The notes: generated by a model not told the origin, from the sequence alone. A DNA stretch of 64,000 bases from Virgibacillus sp. NKC19-16 (GCF_021560035.1 NZ_CP074373.1:3468001-3532000); one strand, 5' to 3'; shown: positions 21,342 through 30,732, counted from the first letter of the stretch. Program-made: numbers and translations.

Positions 21342-22358
21342 TTATAAAATTGCGTTTTCAATTCCCTTAATCATGTCATAGGCACCCTCAGATTCATTTG
21401 AGCAAACCACGATGGTAAGATATATATCAGGATAATGCACTGCTCGAAAGTTTACACCAGGATCATAGCCCATTAAGATATACTTCACAACACCATTTTG
21501 ATTCGTCTCCATATACCCTCCGTAGCCGTTAAAAATATCTTCTATAACCTCTGCACGGGAGCGCAATAAAGTCCGAGTCATTTCTTCCGTTAGCAGCTGA
21601 TGATTCATTAGTGCATCCCAAAACGTAATCATATCTTTTGCCGTCACATAGGCTCCACCATCGGAAGCAGGTTTTGCTGGAAGTGAATAGACATTAGTCT
21701 TCCAGCCGCCGTTAGGCTTTTCAATATAACCAAGAGCGACTCTCTCCGGCAGTTCATCCATTTCAAAATATCCGGAATCAGCCATCCCAGCCTTTTGAAA
21801 GATAAATTGCTCGATATAATCACTAAAGGCAAGCCCACTAACATGTTCAACAATAAGACCTAAGACAATATAGCCTGCATTATTATAGTGAAAAGAGCTA
21901 CCAACGTCTGCTTTCATTTTCCGGTTTTCAAACAATGGCAAGAAATCGTGCAACATACGGATATGATACATAGGCGTGGACACCCATAGTTCTTCGTAAT
22001 CGTTCATCTCATCCTCATCAAAATAATCTGGTATTCCTGATGTATGGGTGAGCAAGTGGTGAATCGTCACCCCTTCATCAAAATGAGGAAAGTCGATATC
22101 CAGGCAATTTTTTACCTTTGTATCGAAAGAAATTTTTCCTTTCTCAACCAGTTGGCAAATCGCAACGGATGTGAAGATTTTACAGCCCGAAGCAATTGCG
22201 TATCGAGTGTTTGTTTGATTTTTAATTTTTTCAGAGCGATTGGCAAAGCCATAACTTCCTGTTAAAATATGCTCCATTGATTTTGCGTAAAACGTTCCAG
22301 AAAATTGGATGCTGTCTTGTATTTTGCGTATTTTATTTATTGCACCATTATTATTCAT
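21342..22358 (-). CDS. Beta-lactamase-fold serine hydrolase (class C/PBP-like)
   Basis: Member of the beta-lactamase (PF00144-type) family, 338 aa. The SxxK motif is ASGCK with Ser57 and Lys60, and the Tyr motif is YNN near residue 158. No signal peptide is seen, so it probably acts in the cytoplasm, unlike true penicillin-binding proteins. Such proteins are esterases, D-amino acid hydrolases or peptidases; the substrate cannot be given. Single gene next to the MurNAc recycling cluster, but with no shared operon visible. Confidence 0.82.
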   Translation of the reverse strand: MNNNGAINKIRKIQDSIQFSGTFYAKSMEHILTGSYGFANRSEKIKNQTNTRYAIASGCKIFTSVAICQLVEKGKISFDTKVKNCLDIDFPHFDEGVTIHHLLTHTSGIPDYFDEDEMNDYEELWVSTPMYHIRMLHDFLPLFENRKMKADVGSSFHYNNAGYIVLGLIVEHVSGLAFSDYIEQFIFQKAGMADSGYFEMDELPERVALGYIEKPNGGWKTNVYSLPAKPASDGGAYVTAKDMITFWDALMNHQLLTEEMTRTLLRSRAEVIEDIFNGYGGYMETNQNGVVKYILMGYDPGVNFRAVHYPDIYLTIVVCSNESEGAYDMIKGIENAIL

Positions 22359-22569
22359 TTAAAATCCTCCTAAATGCCCCTTTTACAGGTTTTAATTATA
22401 CAAATTTAAGAATAAGAAAAAGGCCACATTTAGTTAGATGCTTCACATTTGATAATGGATCATACGCTCATCTCCCCTTTTCAAAAATAGTAACATATTT
22501 TTGAAATTTTTAAAAGTAATTTTAAGGTATACAGCTATCCGACAGATAACCGCAAAATTGTCCTTAATT

Positions 22570-22607
22570 CAACAAACGGCTCCTCCCTACCTACAGGATG
22601 AAGCCGC
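22570..22607 (-). terminator. Terminator after mupG
   Basis: On the minus strand AGCGGCT and AGCCGTTTGTT pair around an imperfect inner stem, about 45 bp past the mupG stop. Confidence 0.55.
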
Positions 22608-22649
22608 TGAAGTTAATTTATCAATATTCAATTCGTGCACTAGTAATAC

Positions 22650-23720
22650 TTATTCCACCCATTCGATTTGAAAGGCCATTCCACCTTTAATGAATGGCAA
22701 TAGGGGCCTGTCTTCCTCCATAACTTGACCAATGACATTCACCTTTTCATCGGCTGGAAGTGTGCGTTTTGTAATTTGAATCTCACCTTGGTACCGTCCA
22801 TAGTTTTCGTTATCTACAGTAATGGATCCTTCTTTTCGCACTACGGTATGATGTGGCTCAACGGGAAGGTCACCAATAAGTCCGTATTGTCTGGATTCAG
22901 CGGAACGAATGACGTCCCTTGCTGCATCGAGACGATTTGTCTGTTTCACTTCTAAGCTTTTTTTAACACGTTGATTGCTGGTAAAGCTTTTGGCTCTGAC
23001 TAAAACCGTACGATCCGTGTAGTTGGCAAATTTATCTTCAGACATATCACCGACAGATGGATCACCAATGAATATTTTGTCTACCCATGGATTATGTTGT
23101 AACTCCATAAAAGATGAAAACGTTGATTGACCTCGATGCGCTTCTATCGTTGGCAGTCCTTGAAAGAGGGGGCCTCGTTGTTCCCCATCTCCTGGAATAA
23201 ATGTCATGACCTTGATTCCCTCTGATTTCAAAAAGTGATTTTTTTCATTAAAATCTTCCACACCCAAGCCAGTTTCAGGTCGCGGGTAGTAATTATGCCA
23301 TGCTTCAAGCGATGAGAAGTTTGCACCGTATTTTCGTAAATGGGTTATGTTTTCTGATGTAATGGTACTTGCGTTTAAGGCAACGATCATTTTATGGGAT
23401 AACTGTGCTATTGTTTCATCGGAGATTCCATAATCAATACGCAAGCCGGTTAGTCCCCATTCTTTCAATTGATCAGCATTATCCCAGGAAAATCCAAGAT
23501 AGTCTAATGATTCAGGCGAGATATCGGCAATCAATTCCATATTATATTTGATGGCGAGTTTGCCTAATTTAGACAAGCTTTCTTTATATGTTTCTGGATT
23601 GTCTTCAGGGATATGCAAGGATGTAAAAATACTGGTGAAGCCCAGTTGATTCATTTTCTTGATATAAGTCTCTTGTTGATCTATGGATAAATTGGATAAA
23701 TAGATGGAAATTCCGAGCAT
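22650..23720 (-). CDS. mupG: 6-phospho-N-acetylmuramidase MupG (DUF871)
   Basis: Exo-acting glycosidase that splits MurNAc-6-phosphate-GlcNAc disaccharide inside the cell, characterised in S. aureus. The 356-aa protein has the DUF871 two-domain layout: a TIM-barrel N-terminal part (MLGISIYLSNLS...) to about residue 235 and a C-terminal beta domain. The N-terminal motifs GFTSIFTSLHIPE and GLRIDYG match the family. It is last in murQ-murP-mupG, with a gap of 86 bp from murP. The product MurNAc-6P feeds MurQ. Confidence 0.93.
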   Translation of the reverse strand: MLGISIYLSNLSIDQQETYIKKMNQLGFTSIFTSLHIPEDNPETYKESLSKLGKLAIKYNMELIADISPESLDYLGFSWDNADQLKEWGLTGLRIDYGISDETIAQLSHKMIVALNASTITSENITHLRKYGANFSSLEAWHNYYPRPETGLGVEDFNEKNHFLKSEGIKVMTFIPGDGEQRGPLFQGLPTIEAHRGQSTFSSFMELQHNPWVDKIFIGDPSVGDMSEDKFANYTDRTVLVRAKSFTSNQRVKKSLEVKQTNRLDAARDVIRSAESRQYGLIGDLPVEPHHTVVRKEGSITVDNENYGRYQGEIQITKRTLPADEKVNVIGQVMEEDRPLLPFIKGGMAFQIEWVE

Positions 23721-23806
23721 TTATGTCCACACCTTTCAAATCAATATAGTAAAGAGGGATAAAATAAATCCCTCCTTTTTTCGACAGGCTCAAGCACCCT
23801 TATTCT

Positions 23807-25186
23807 TTAATCTAAGTTATCCGCCATTTCCTCTTTAAATCCGAAGAAATACGTGAATAAAAATCCTGCTATATACGTGATAACTAGGCCGAAAAAGTAT
23901 ACTAGGAACTGATTATCGGTAATCAGCGGAATTAATGGAATACCGGAAATCCCAATACCCGATGATGCTGTATTCATAATCGCCTGAAAGGCCCCACCAA
24001 CTGATGCACCAAGACAAGCTGTTAAGAATGGTCGTCCGAGTGGTAGGGTAACACCGTAAATCAATGGTTCACCAATTCCCAGAAACCCAGTTGGAAGCCC
24101 GCCTTTAATTACGTTACGAAGACGATTATTTTTTGTTCTCGTATAAATGGCAATAGCTGCACCAACTTGACTTGCTCCAGCCATAGCCAGAATTGGCAGT
24201 AATGCAGTCTCTCCAAACGTATTAATTAATTCCAAATGAATTGGCGTTAACCCGTGGTGCAGACCTACCATCACTAAAGGCAGGAAGAACCCTGCCAGGA
24301 CAGCCCCCGCAGCCGCACTGCCAAAGATACCGCCCAAATCTAAAATCATATTAATTCCGGATGTAATTCCAGTAGAGAGAACACCGGCAACTGGCTGTAC
24401 AACAACTAAGGTCAACATGCCAACCACTAATATAGTAAGAGCCGGAGTGAAAATAATATCGACAACACTTGGGATGATTTTTCTAAACAGCTTTTCAAAA
24501 ACTACCATAAGCCACGCAGCAAACATTGCACCAATTAACCCGCCGTAACCAGGAGATAATTCGTTTCCAAACACTGTAATGTCTGCCAGGGCCGGATTCA
24601 TGGTTATAATACCTGCGATAGCACCTAACACTGGTGTACCGCCAAATTCCTTCGCTGTATTCCAACCGACGACAATAGCTAAATAACCAAAAATACTTCC
24701 GCCCAGTACAGTAAGTATTTGCATCCATGTTAATGTCGTATCGACGCCTGAATTGACTAGCACTCCTGCGATACCATTAATGATACCAGAACCAACAATA
24801 CCAGGGATTAATGGGATGAAAATGCTACCAATTTTCCGCAGCAAATTTTTCATCGGTGTGTTATTTTTCTTTTTGATTTCTGCTTTTTTCATTTTAGCAG
24901 GATCATCTTCTTCCACATCCAATTCTTCACCCATTTTTATGTTCGTGATATTGGAAACATGGTCTGCAACCTTATTGACCGTTCCAGGACCTATCACAAG
25001 TTGCAGGGTATCATCTTCAACGACACCCATGACACCATCTGTTTGTTTTAATTGTTTCACATCAGCTTTTTGATCATCTTTTAAATCAAGGCGCAGACGG
25101 GTCATACAATGGGTAAAGGAACGAATATTTTCCTCACCGCCAATTTGATCCAGTATGTCTCTGGCCAGTTTCTCCTCTTTTTTCAT
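23807..25186 (-). CDS. murP: PTS MurNAc-specific IIBC component MurP
   Basis: Takes up MurNAc (or MurNAc-GlcNAc) and phosphorylates it at O-6. The N-terminal EIIB domain has its phospho-cysteine C27 in SFTHCMTRLRL. A charged linker (about 95-115) leads into an EIIC domain with about ten helices. No EIIA domain is present, so it must borrow one from another PTS. The domain order is shared with sucrose/trehalose EIIBC proteins; the murQ and mupG neighbours decide the substrate. 20 bp separate it from murQ. Operon control by MurR. Confidence 0.93.
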   Translation of the reverse strand: MKKEEKLARDILDQIGGEENIRSFTHCMTRLRLDLKDDQKADVKQLKQTDGVMGVVEDDTLQLVIGPGTVNKVADHVSNITNIKMGEELDVEEDDPAKMKKAEIKKKNNTPMKNLLRKIGSIFIPLIPGIVGSGIINGIAGVLVNSGVDTTLTWMQILTVLGGSIFGYLAIVVGWNTAKEFGGTPVLGAIAGIITMNPALADITVFGNELSPGYGGLIGAMFAAWLMVVFEKLFRKIIPSVVDIIFTPALTILVVGMLTLVVVQPVAGVLSTGITSGINMILDLGGIFGSAAAGAVLAGFFLPLVMVGLHHGLTPIHLELINTFGETALLPILAMAGASQVGAAIAIYTRTKNNRLRNVIKGGLPTGFLGIGEPLIYGVTLPLGRPFLTACLGASVGGAFQAIMNTASSGIGISGIPLIPLITDNQFLVYFFGLVITYIAGFLFTYFFGFKEEMADNLD

Positions 25187-25206
25187 CAGGTCTCCTCCTA
25201 GTTGTA

Positions 25207-26091
25207 TTATTTCGTATTACGAATACGTCCCTTTGACTCTTTTAATTTTTCTGTTGCTTGTTCAAAGTTGCAGTCTAATAAAATCATAACAATTGCTGCT
25301 TTCACTTCATGATTCGCTTTTTCAAGATAATCTGCTGCTGTTTCATAGTCAGCATTTGTTGCTTCCATGATAATTTGCTTGGATCGTTCGGTTAATTTCT
25401 GATTGGTTGCCTGTACATCTACCATTAAATTTTGATAAACCTTGCCGATACCTATCATAGCTGTGGTGGTAATCATGTTTAAAACAAGTTTTTGAGCAGT
25501 TCCCGCTTTTAATCGAGTAGAACCGGTGAGAACTTCTGGGCCTGTTACCGCTTCAATGGCAACACTGGCGACTTCTCCTATTTTTGAATCCTTGTTGTTG
25601 CTAATACTGACGGTACTGGCACCAATCCGATTTGCGTATTTGAGACCACCCATTACATAGGGGGTTCTGCCACTTGCAGCTATCCCAACGACTGTATCAT
25701 TCTTCGTTAATGAAATGGATTTCAGGTCATCACCTCCTAAAACTTCACTATCTTCAGCACCTTCCACTGCATCCGTAATCGCTTTCAAACCACCCGCAAT
25801 TAAACCCTGAACTTTTTCTTTTGATACACCAAAGGTCGGGGGGCATTCAGATGCATCTAGAATACCTAGACGACCGCTTGTCCCAGCACCAAGATAAATT
25901 AACCTGCCACCTTGATGAAAAGAATTGATAACGGAATTGACAGCCTTTTCAATTTGTGGAATCTCACTAGCAATAGCTAATGGAACCTTTTGATCTTCCT
26001 GGTTCATCGTTTGCAGGATTTCTTTAATAGATTTTGTATCTATATCTATCGTTTGCGCGTTTCTAGTTTCTGTTGTTAATTGATTTAGCAT
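25207..26091 (-). CDS. murQ: MurNAc-6-phosphate etherase MurQ
   Basis: Removes the lactyl ether from MurNAc-6P, giving GlcNAc-6P and D-lactate, in the cytoplasm. SIS-domain enzyme, 294 aa. The residues corresponding to the catalytic pair of E. coli MurQ (Glu83/Glu114) are E82 in DASECPPTFG and E113 in VEGAED. GAGTSGRLG is the sugar phosphate loop. First gene of murQ-murP-mupG, read from a promoter that overlaps palindromic operators; murR lies just upstream. Confidence 0.96.
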   Translation of the reverse strand: MLNQLTTETRNAQTIDIDTKSIKEILQTMNQEDQKVPLAIASEIPQIEKAVNSVINSFHQGGRLIYLGAGTSGRLGILDASECPPTFGVSKEKVQGLIAGGLKAITDAVEGAEDSEVLGGDDLKSISLTKNDTVVGIAASGRTPYVMGGLKYANRIGASTVSISNNKDSKIGEVASVAIEAVTGPEVLTGSTRLKAGTAQKLVLNMITTTAMIGIGKVYQNLMVDVQATNQKLTERSKQIIMEATNADYETAADYLEKANHEVKAAIVMILLDCNFEQATEKLKESKGRIRNTK

Positions 26092-26122
26092 TTTTTCATC
26101 CTTTCACCCGAGGTTGCTTACA

Positions 26123-26156
26123 CTTATAGTTTATAAATTATGAAACTATAAGTCAA
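26123..26156 (-). promoter_or_regulatory. murQ promoter with embedded palindrome
   Basis: On the minus strand TTGACT (26151-26156) and TAAACT (26128-26133) are 17 bp apart. The 10-bp perfect arms CTTATAGTTT and AAACTATAAG (26123-26152) occupy the promoter core, so a protein bound there would block RNA polymerase. MurR is the likely ligand because its gene is adjacent. Confidence 0.65.
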
Positions 26157-26173
26157 TAATAATAGATTAAATT

Positions 26174-26190
26174 ATGAAATTAAATTTCAT
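26174..26190. promoter_or_regulatory. Palindromic operator, probably MurR
   Basis: ATGAAATT-A-AATTTCAT is a perfect 17-bp palindrome upstream of the murQ -35 box. AT-rich GAAAT...ATTTC dyads are typical binding sites of RpiR-family regulators. Confidence 0.65.
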
Positions 26191-26211
26191 TTCATTCAAA
26201 AAAACATGATC

Positions 26212-27060
26212 CTATCGTCTTAAACGTACGACTTCATTTCTTGCTTCATGGTATTGCGGGAGTACGTCTTCTCCTTTTCTATTAAGGACACTAAGATATA
26301 ATGCATCAATAATCGTCAGCTGTGTCATTCTGGAAGGAATGCTTCCAATACGATAATCATGTTCAACGACTGGTGTACAAAGACGAATATCTGCTTCTTT
26401 GTATAGTGGAGATTTGTCGAGATTCGTAATGGCGATAACCGTCGCCCCCTCTTTTTGAGTGAATCTGGATAATTCCAGCACATCTTTTGTCTTTCCTGAC
26501 ATACTGATTGCGATAACCACATCATGTTTCGTTAAATAAGGAATAGAAGATAATAAAAAGTGGAAATCCTGGTGAGCTGTACATGGATATCCTAATTTTG
26601 TAAATTTATAGTAGGCATCAACTGCTGCTGTTGCCGACCCTCCAACCCCGTACAAGATAAGTCTATTTGCATTATTAATCGTTTCAACTGCTTGCTCAAA
26701 CTCTTTTCGATCCAATGATGTAGCTATTTCCTCAATGGCTGACTTGTTAACATGAGCTACTTTATGGAAAATATCATAGGGTTCGCTCTTTTTTTGCAGG
26801 AAATCTAAATCGGTAATGTTCTTATCGCTCGTAGCTAACTCTTTAGCAAGTCCAAGTTTAAATGATTTGAAACTCCCTATCCCAATTGATTTACAGAAGC
26901 GAATGACACTGGATTCACTGGTACCGGCTTTCTTTGCCAAGTCCTTTGTAGTCATATCGGGAATAAGCTCAGGATTTTCTAAGACATAAACTCCCATTTT
27001 TTTCTCGGCCTCAGATAAAGTTTGAAGGTTAGATTTAATTCTTGTCAGTAAAGAACTCAT
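26212..27060 (-). CDS. murR: RpiR-family regulator MurR
   Basis: DNA-binding regulator, 282 aa. Residues 1-77 form the HTH_6 domain (LAKKAGTSESSVIRFCKSIG contains the helix-turn-helix), and about 120-260 is a SIS domain that senses a phosphosugar, expected to be MurNAc-6P. In the SIS domain the loop GVGGSATAA and the AISMSGKTKD motif are clear. It precedes murQ on the same strand with a 120-bp gap that holds two palindromes, so it likely represses murQ-murP-mupG. The specific effector is inferred from context and from E. coli MurR. Confidence 0.9.
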   Translation of the reverse strand: MSSLLTRIKSNLQTLSEAEKKMGVYVLENPELIPDMTTKDLAKKAGTSESSVIRFCKSIGIGSFKSFKLGLAKELATSDKNITDLDFLQKKSEPYDIFHKVAHVNKSAIEEIATSLDRKEFEQAVETINNANRLILYGVGGSATAAVDAYYKFTKLGYPCTAHQDFHFLLSSIPYLTKHDVVIAISMSGKTKDVLELSRFTQKEGATVIAITNLDKSPLYKEADIRLCTPVVEHDYRIGSIPSRMTQLTIIDALYLSVLNRKGEDVLPQYHEARNEVVRLRR

Positions 27061-27307
27061 TTGGTCTAATTCCTCTCTTTTTCATTTTCTACATCACATT
27101 ATACAGAAAGATAGAAATAAGAAACAGTGATCTATGGATGGAAGAATCATTTACGCTTATTTCTCTTGCAATTTTAATTTTTTTATTTAACAATTAGGAT
27201 AAATGGATATTTTTTATTGATGGAAAAACCGATTTATGGTGTTTATACAAAATATTTGTCTTTTATAAAGTGTATCCCGATTCGGTTTGCGAGGAGATAA
27301 GCTTATA

Positions 27308-28354
27308 ATGAACTTTCTAAAAAAGCAGGCGAAGGATCTTTTCCCGGGTTATTTTGCGCTTGTTATGGCTACCGGGGCCCTGTCTATCGGATCACACTTG
27401 CTCGGGATGAGTATTTTCGCACAATTGCTGTTATACGTGAATATCATTGCATACATAACATTATGGCTGCTCACCGCGATTCGTCTATTTTATTATTTTC
27501 CTAGGGTGAGCGCTGATTTGACGAGTCATTCTTTAGGTCCGGGGTTCTTTACATTAGTTGCAGGCACAAGTGTATTTGGCAGCGAACTTGTAGTCGTCGC
27601 TGAAAACTATACGATACCGGTTTATTTATGGGGGCTTGCTATTGTCTTATGGATTATTATTATGTATTCCTTTTTTGCTGCCGTGACGGTGAGAAAAGAT
27701 AAACCCAGCATTGAGGAAGGGATCAATGGCGCCTGGCTGATTGCCGCTGTGGCCACCCAGTCGATCTCTATACTCGGAACACTTTTAATACCGCATATAG
27801 AACAAGGGCGTGAGATCATTCTCTTCTTTACCCTCTGTATGTATTTCCTGGGTTGCATGTTATACCTCAATATCATTACGCTTATTTTTTACAGGTTTAT
27901 TTTTGTGAATTTAAAGCATGATGCTTTGACACCGCCGTACTGGATCAATATGGGTGCTGTTGCCATCACAACCCTCGCCGGTTCAACCTTGATTCTTCAT
28001 GCCAATTACTGGGGATTGATAACGGAAATCACGCCATTTTTGAAAGGTTTCACACTATTTTTCTGGATAACCGGCACATGGTGGATGCCATTGCTCTTTA
28101 TACTCATGATTTGGAAACATGTTTATAATAACGATCCCATTACATACAATCCACAATATTGGGGGATGATCTTCCCGTTGGCGATGTATACGACAAGTAC
28201 GTATCAATTGTCCGAAGCGCTGGGCGTGCCATTTCTAAAAGTGATCCCTCAGATTATGGTATTTGTGGCGATTGCTGCATGGCTCGCAGGCATGTACGGA
28301 TTGCTGCATAGCCTTTATCGTACGGTTAAAGATCATAGGGAGGAAGTTTTTTGA
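27308..28354 (+). CDS. TDT-family (tellurite resistance/dicarboxylate, SLAC1-like) transporter
   Basis: Integral membrane protein with about ten helices, 348 aa, of the TehA/SLAC1 fold. The first helix contains PGYFALVMATGALSIG, close to the PxxFxxVMATG start of the family. Members export sulfite, carry malate or act as anion channels; substrate unknown here. I chose the ATG at 27308 (GAGGAG 11 nt upstream); a TTG at 27287 would add 7 residues. Single gene. Confidence 0.85.
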   Translation: MNFLKKQAKDLFPGYFALVMATGALSIGSHLLGMSIFAQLLLYVNIIAYITLWLLTAIRLFYYFPRVSADLTSHSLGPGFFTLVAGTSVFGSELVVVAENYTIPVYLWGLAIVLWIIIMYSFFAAVTVRKDKPSIEEGINGAWLIAAVATQSISILGTLLIPHIEQGREIILFFTLCMYFLGCMLYLNIITLIFYRFIFVNLKHDALTPPYWINMGAVAITTLAGSTLILHANYWGLITEITPFLKGFTLFFWITGTWWMPLLFILMIWKHVYNNDPITYNPQYWGMIFPLAMYTTSTYQLSEALGVPFLKVIPQIMVFVAIAAWLAGMYGLLHSLYRTVKDHREEVF

Positions 28355-28450
28355 ATTTGATAAAGGAGCCTTCTTCTTAACAACTTTCCTTCACAGCAAT
28401 TTATTAAATAGCCGACCAGTAGAATTTATCTATTCTAAAATTAACTCCAT

Positions 28451-28461
28451 TATGCTATAAT
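28451..28461 (+). promoter_or_regulatory. Promoter of the T-box leader
   Basis: TGCTATAAT (28453-28461) is an extended -10 with a perfect TATAAT. The -35 (TTCTAA) is weak. The transcript would start about 10 nt before Stem I of the T-box. Confidence 0.55.
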
Positions 28462-28471
28462 ATCTCTACTT

Positions 28472-28785
28472 AAAAAGCGATGAAGAGAAGAGTACATGTG
28501 CTTTCAACATAACAGAGAACTCCGTAAGCTGTGATGGAGGATGTAAGAGCGCATAGAATCAAGTCTTGGAGCTGTACATAGGATATTTTCTTTTTGAGGA
28601 TTGATGATGTACCGGTTTCTCCCGTTACCCGAGATAAAGTATATCCTGCTATATATATTGTGGGCGTACTTGAAAAGGTTTTTGTGGCGACATAAGAACA
28701 AACTGAGGTGGCACCGTGAGCTTCTAAATTCAGGGGAGTCTCGCCCTCAAGTCTAATGACTTGGGGGTGGGATTCTTTTTTGTCT
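28472..28785 (+). ncRNA. T-box leader controlling the MFS exporter
   Basis: Diagnostic parts in order: GCGATGAAGAGAAGAGTAC (28476 on, Stem I base with AGTA), a Stem I helix pairing ATGTGC with GCGCAT, the T-box sequence AGGTGGCACCG (28706-28716), and a 17-bp terminator stem with a T-run. Uncharged tRNA binding would allow read-through into the MFS gene. The specifier is not settled: the loop GAATCAAG (28556-28563) offers AUC (Ile), UCA (Ser) or CAA (Gln) in overlapping positions. Loop length compared with the Geobacillus glyQ leader, from memory, favours CAA; the usual preference for codons ending in C favours AUC. Confidence 0.92.
28736..28781 (+). terminator. T-box terminator
   Basis: GAGTCTCGCCCTCAAGT pairs over 17 positions (several G-U) with ACTTGGGGGTGGGATTC, loop CTAATG, followed by six T. 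It competes with the antiterminator formed by the T-box sequence. Confidence 0.9.
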
Positions 28786-28816
28786 TTAAACCTTGAATTT
28801 AGGAGCTGATGAAACA

Positions 28817-30049
28817 ATGAAATTTATGAAGTGGAAAAATCCCTTATTACTTCTGCTAGGTATTGGTGTATCAAATTTAGGCGCATGGGTTTATTTAATT
28901 GCCCTAAATTTGATTGTATTGGATATAACGGGATCGCCACTAGCAGTGTCCGTTCTTTATGTCCTTATACCAGTTGCCACTTTATGTACAAACCTTTGGT
29001 CAGGAAGCTTTATTGACAGATTGAATAAAAGAAATTTGATGACTTTCTTAGACTTAATTCGAGCATCATTCATATTTTCACTTTCATTGATGGATTCGCT
29101 CACTCTAATTTATATAATGGTTTTTATCATTAATATGGCAAGTTCTATTTTTGAGCCTACTTCTTTAGTCTATATGACGAAGCTTATACCTAAGGGGAAC
29201 CGGCAAAAATTTAATGCTTTAAGAAATTTCATTAATTCAAGTGGCTTTATATTAGGGCCGTCAATTGCGGGTTTGCTATTTATGATTGGATCACCTTATC
29301 TAGCTATTCAATTGAATGCTCTAGCATTATGTCTATCAGCCATAATAATTCTTATACTTCCTAATTTGGAATTAAGAAGCGAACGTGTTACTACTGAAAA
29401 AGTTAGCATTAGAATGATCAAAAATGATTTAGGAGAGATTCTTCGTTTTAGTAAATCGAATGTTTATATAACTTTGGTTTATGTCCTCTTTAGTGGAATT
29501 ACTGTGTTTATGACAGCGTTAGATTCGTTAGAAGCAGCATTTGCAACAGATGTTCTTTCGTTATCTGAAAGTGCTTATGGGTTTCTTGTGAGCATAGCTG
29601 GAATAGGGATTATAACAGGATCATTAACAAATGCTTTATTCGCTGATCGTCTAAAACTGAATGTCCTTATTGGTTTTGGTGCACTATTTACACCAGTAGG
29701 ATATTTAATCTTTGCATTCTCACACCAATTTATTTGGGCATCTATTGGTTTTTTTACATTAACATTTGCCTTATCATTCGCAAATACTGGCTTTTTGACG
29801 TTTTATCAAAATAATGTACCAGTCAATATTATGGGTCGATTTTCGAGTGTTTTAGGCATTTTGGAGGCTTTGCTAATAATTGTATTTACTGCTGCAGTAG
29901 GAGTGTTTGCGGAATTGCTAGGGATTCGGCCAATTTATGTTATAGGTTCTTTTTCCTTTTTGATTCTAGGTTTTATCATTAACTTAGTTGTTTTCGATAA
30001 GTCGAAAAAAGATTTTTATATAGAGAAAATCCCTTCATCCAATGGGTAA
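28817..30049 (+). CDS. MFS exporter under T-box control
   Basis: Major facilitator transporter, 410 aa, twelve predicted helices. The loop between helices 2 and 3 has SGSFIDRLNKRNLM, a form of the MFS motif A. It resembles the enterobactin/macrolide exporter-like (MFS_3) group more than amino acid permeases. I use ATG 28817 (TAGGAG 11 nt ahead) instead of a TTG at 28793. The T-box leader upstream implies induction when one tRNA is uncharged, so the natural substrate could be an amino acid, a derivative, or an inhibitor that mimics amino acid starvation. Those are inferences. Confidence 0.88.
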   Translation: MKFMKWKNPLLLLLGIGVSNLGAWVYLIALNLIVLDITGSPLAVSVLYVLIPVATLCTNLWSGSFIDRLNKRNLMTFLDLIRASFIFSLSLMDSLTLIYIMVFIINMASSIFEPTSLVYMTKLIPKGNRQKFNALRNFINSSGFILGPSIAGLLFMIGSPYLAIQLNALALCLSAIIILILPNLELRSERVTTEKVSIRMIKNDLGEILRFSKSNVYITLVYVLFSGITVFMTALDSLEAAFATDVLSLSESAYGFLVSIAGIGIITGSLTNALFADRLKLNVLIGFGALFTPVGYLIFAFSHQFIWASIGFFTLTFALSFANTGFLTFYQNNVPVNIMGRFSSVLGILEALLIIVFTAAVGVFAELLGIRPIYVIGSFSFLILGFIINLVVFDKSKKDFYIEKIPSSNG

Positions 30050-30171
30050 ACAATGGTATAATATTTACATAATTTTACGAAAGGTGTGATGTCTTATGGC
30101 ATACAAACAAAATCACGTTAACAGAGAAGGTCTTGTTTTTCGAGAAAAAATTATGCTTAGGAGATGTCACC

Positions 30172-30732
30172 TTGAAAACAGAAGAAACCAAGCTTCAATC
30201 AGAAACAAAACGATTCGTATTAAGGCCCCTGCAAAACTGGGATTATGAACAGTGGCTGGAGGGATTTCGCAGGCGGCTTCCTTCACAGCACAAGTACGAT
30301 GACGTGAAAATGGATTTGAGCGGATGGACGCAAGAGAAGTTCCATGATGTAGTCACGAAACACCATCGATTAGCTGAACAAGATAAAGCGTATGTCTTTG
30401 GCATTTTTCGGAAGTCGGATGGAAACCATATCGGCAAGGTTGAGATTTGTACAATCATGCGAGACGAGTTCCAGTGGGGACTTTTGGGTTATACGATTCA
30501 TAACCAATACTGGCGAAGAGGTTATGGTAAAGAGGCTGTACAAGAGGCACTTAATATCGCCTTTAAGACTCTCCACTTCCATCGCATTGAATCTCATATA
30601 AATGTTGACAATATGCCCTCCATTAAATTAGCGGAAAGCGTGGGGATGGAGTTTGAATGTAACAGAAAGAAATTTATATTTGAGTTTCGAGAGTGGACGG
30701 ATAATCTGGTGTATTCTATAAACGCTAGATAG
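30172..30732 (+). CDS. GNAT N-acetyltransferase (RimJ/RimL type)
   Basis: Acetyl-CoA-dependent acetyltransferase, 186 aa, single GNAT domain. Motif A is YWRRGYGKEAVQEAL, preceded by LGYTIHNQ, and followed by IESHINVDNMPSIKLAESVGM, the usual RimJ/RimL pattern. The start taken is TTG 30172 with AGGAG 8 nt ahead; the frame is open further up to 30133. Target unknown: could be ribosomal protein, amino acid or antibiotic. Single gene. Confidence 0.82.
   Translation: MKTEETKLQSETKRFVLRPLQNWDYEQWLEGFRRRLPSQHKYDDVKMDLSGWTQEKFHDVVTKHHRLAEQDKAYVFGIFRKSDGNHIGKVEICTIMRDEFQWGLLGYTIHNQYWRRGYGKEAVQEALNIAFKTLHFHRIESHINVDNMPSIKLAESVGMEFECNRKKFIFEFREWTDNLVYSINAR

Noticed and set aside
28470-28817. 115-codon frame on the minus strand opposite the T-box.
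   Set aside because: It is the complement of a structured leader RNA, with no ribosome site.
30096-30248. 50-codon frame (MAYKQNHVNREG...) with AAAGGTG ahead, overlapping the GNAT gene out of frame.
   Set aside because: Could be a leader peptide, but no family is recognised and most of it overlaps a better supported gene; not called.
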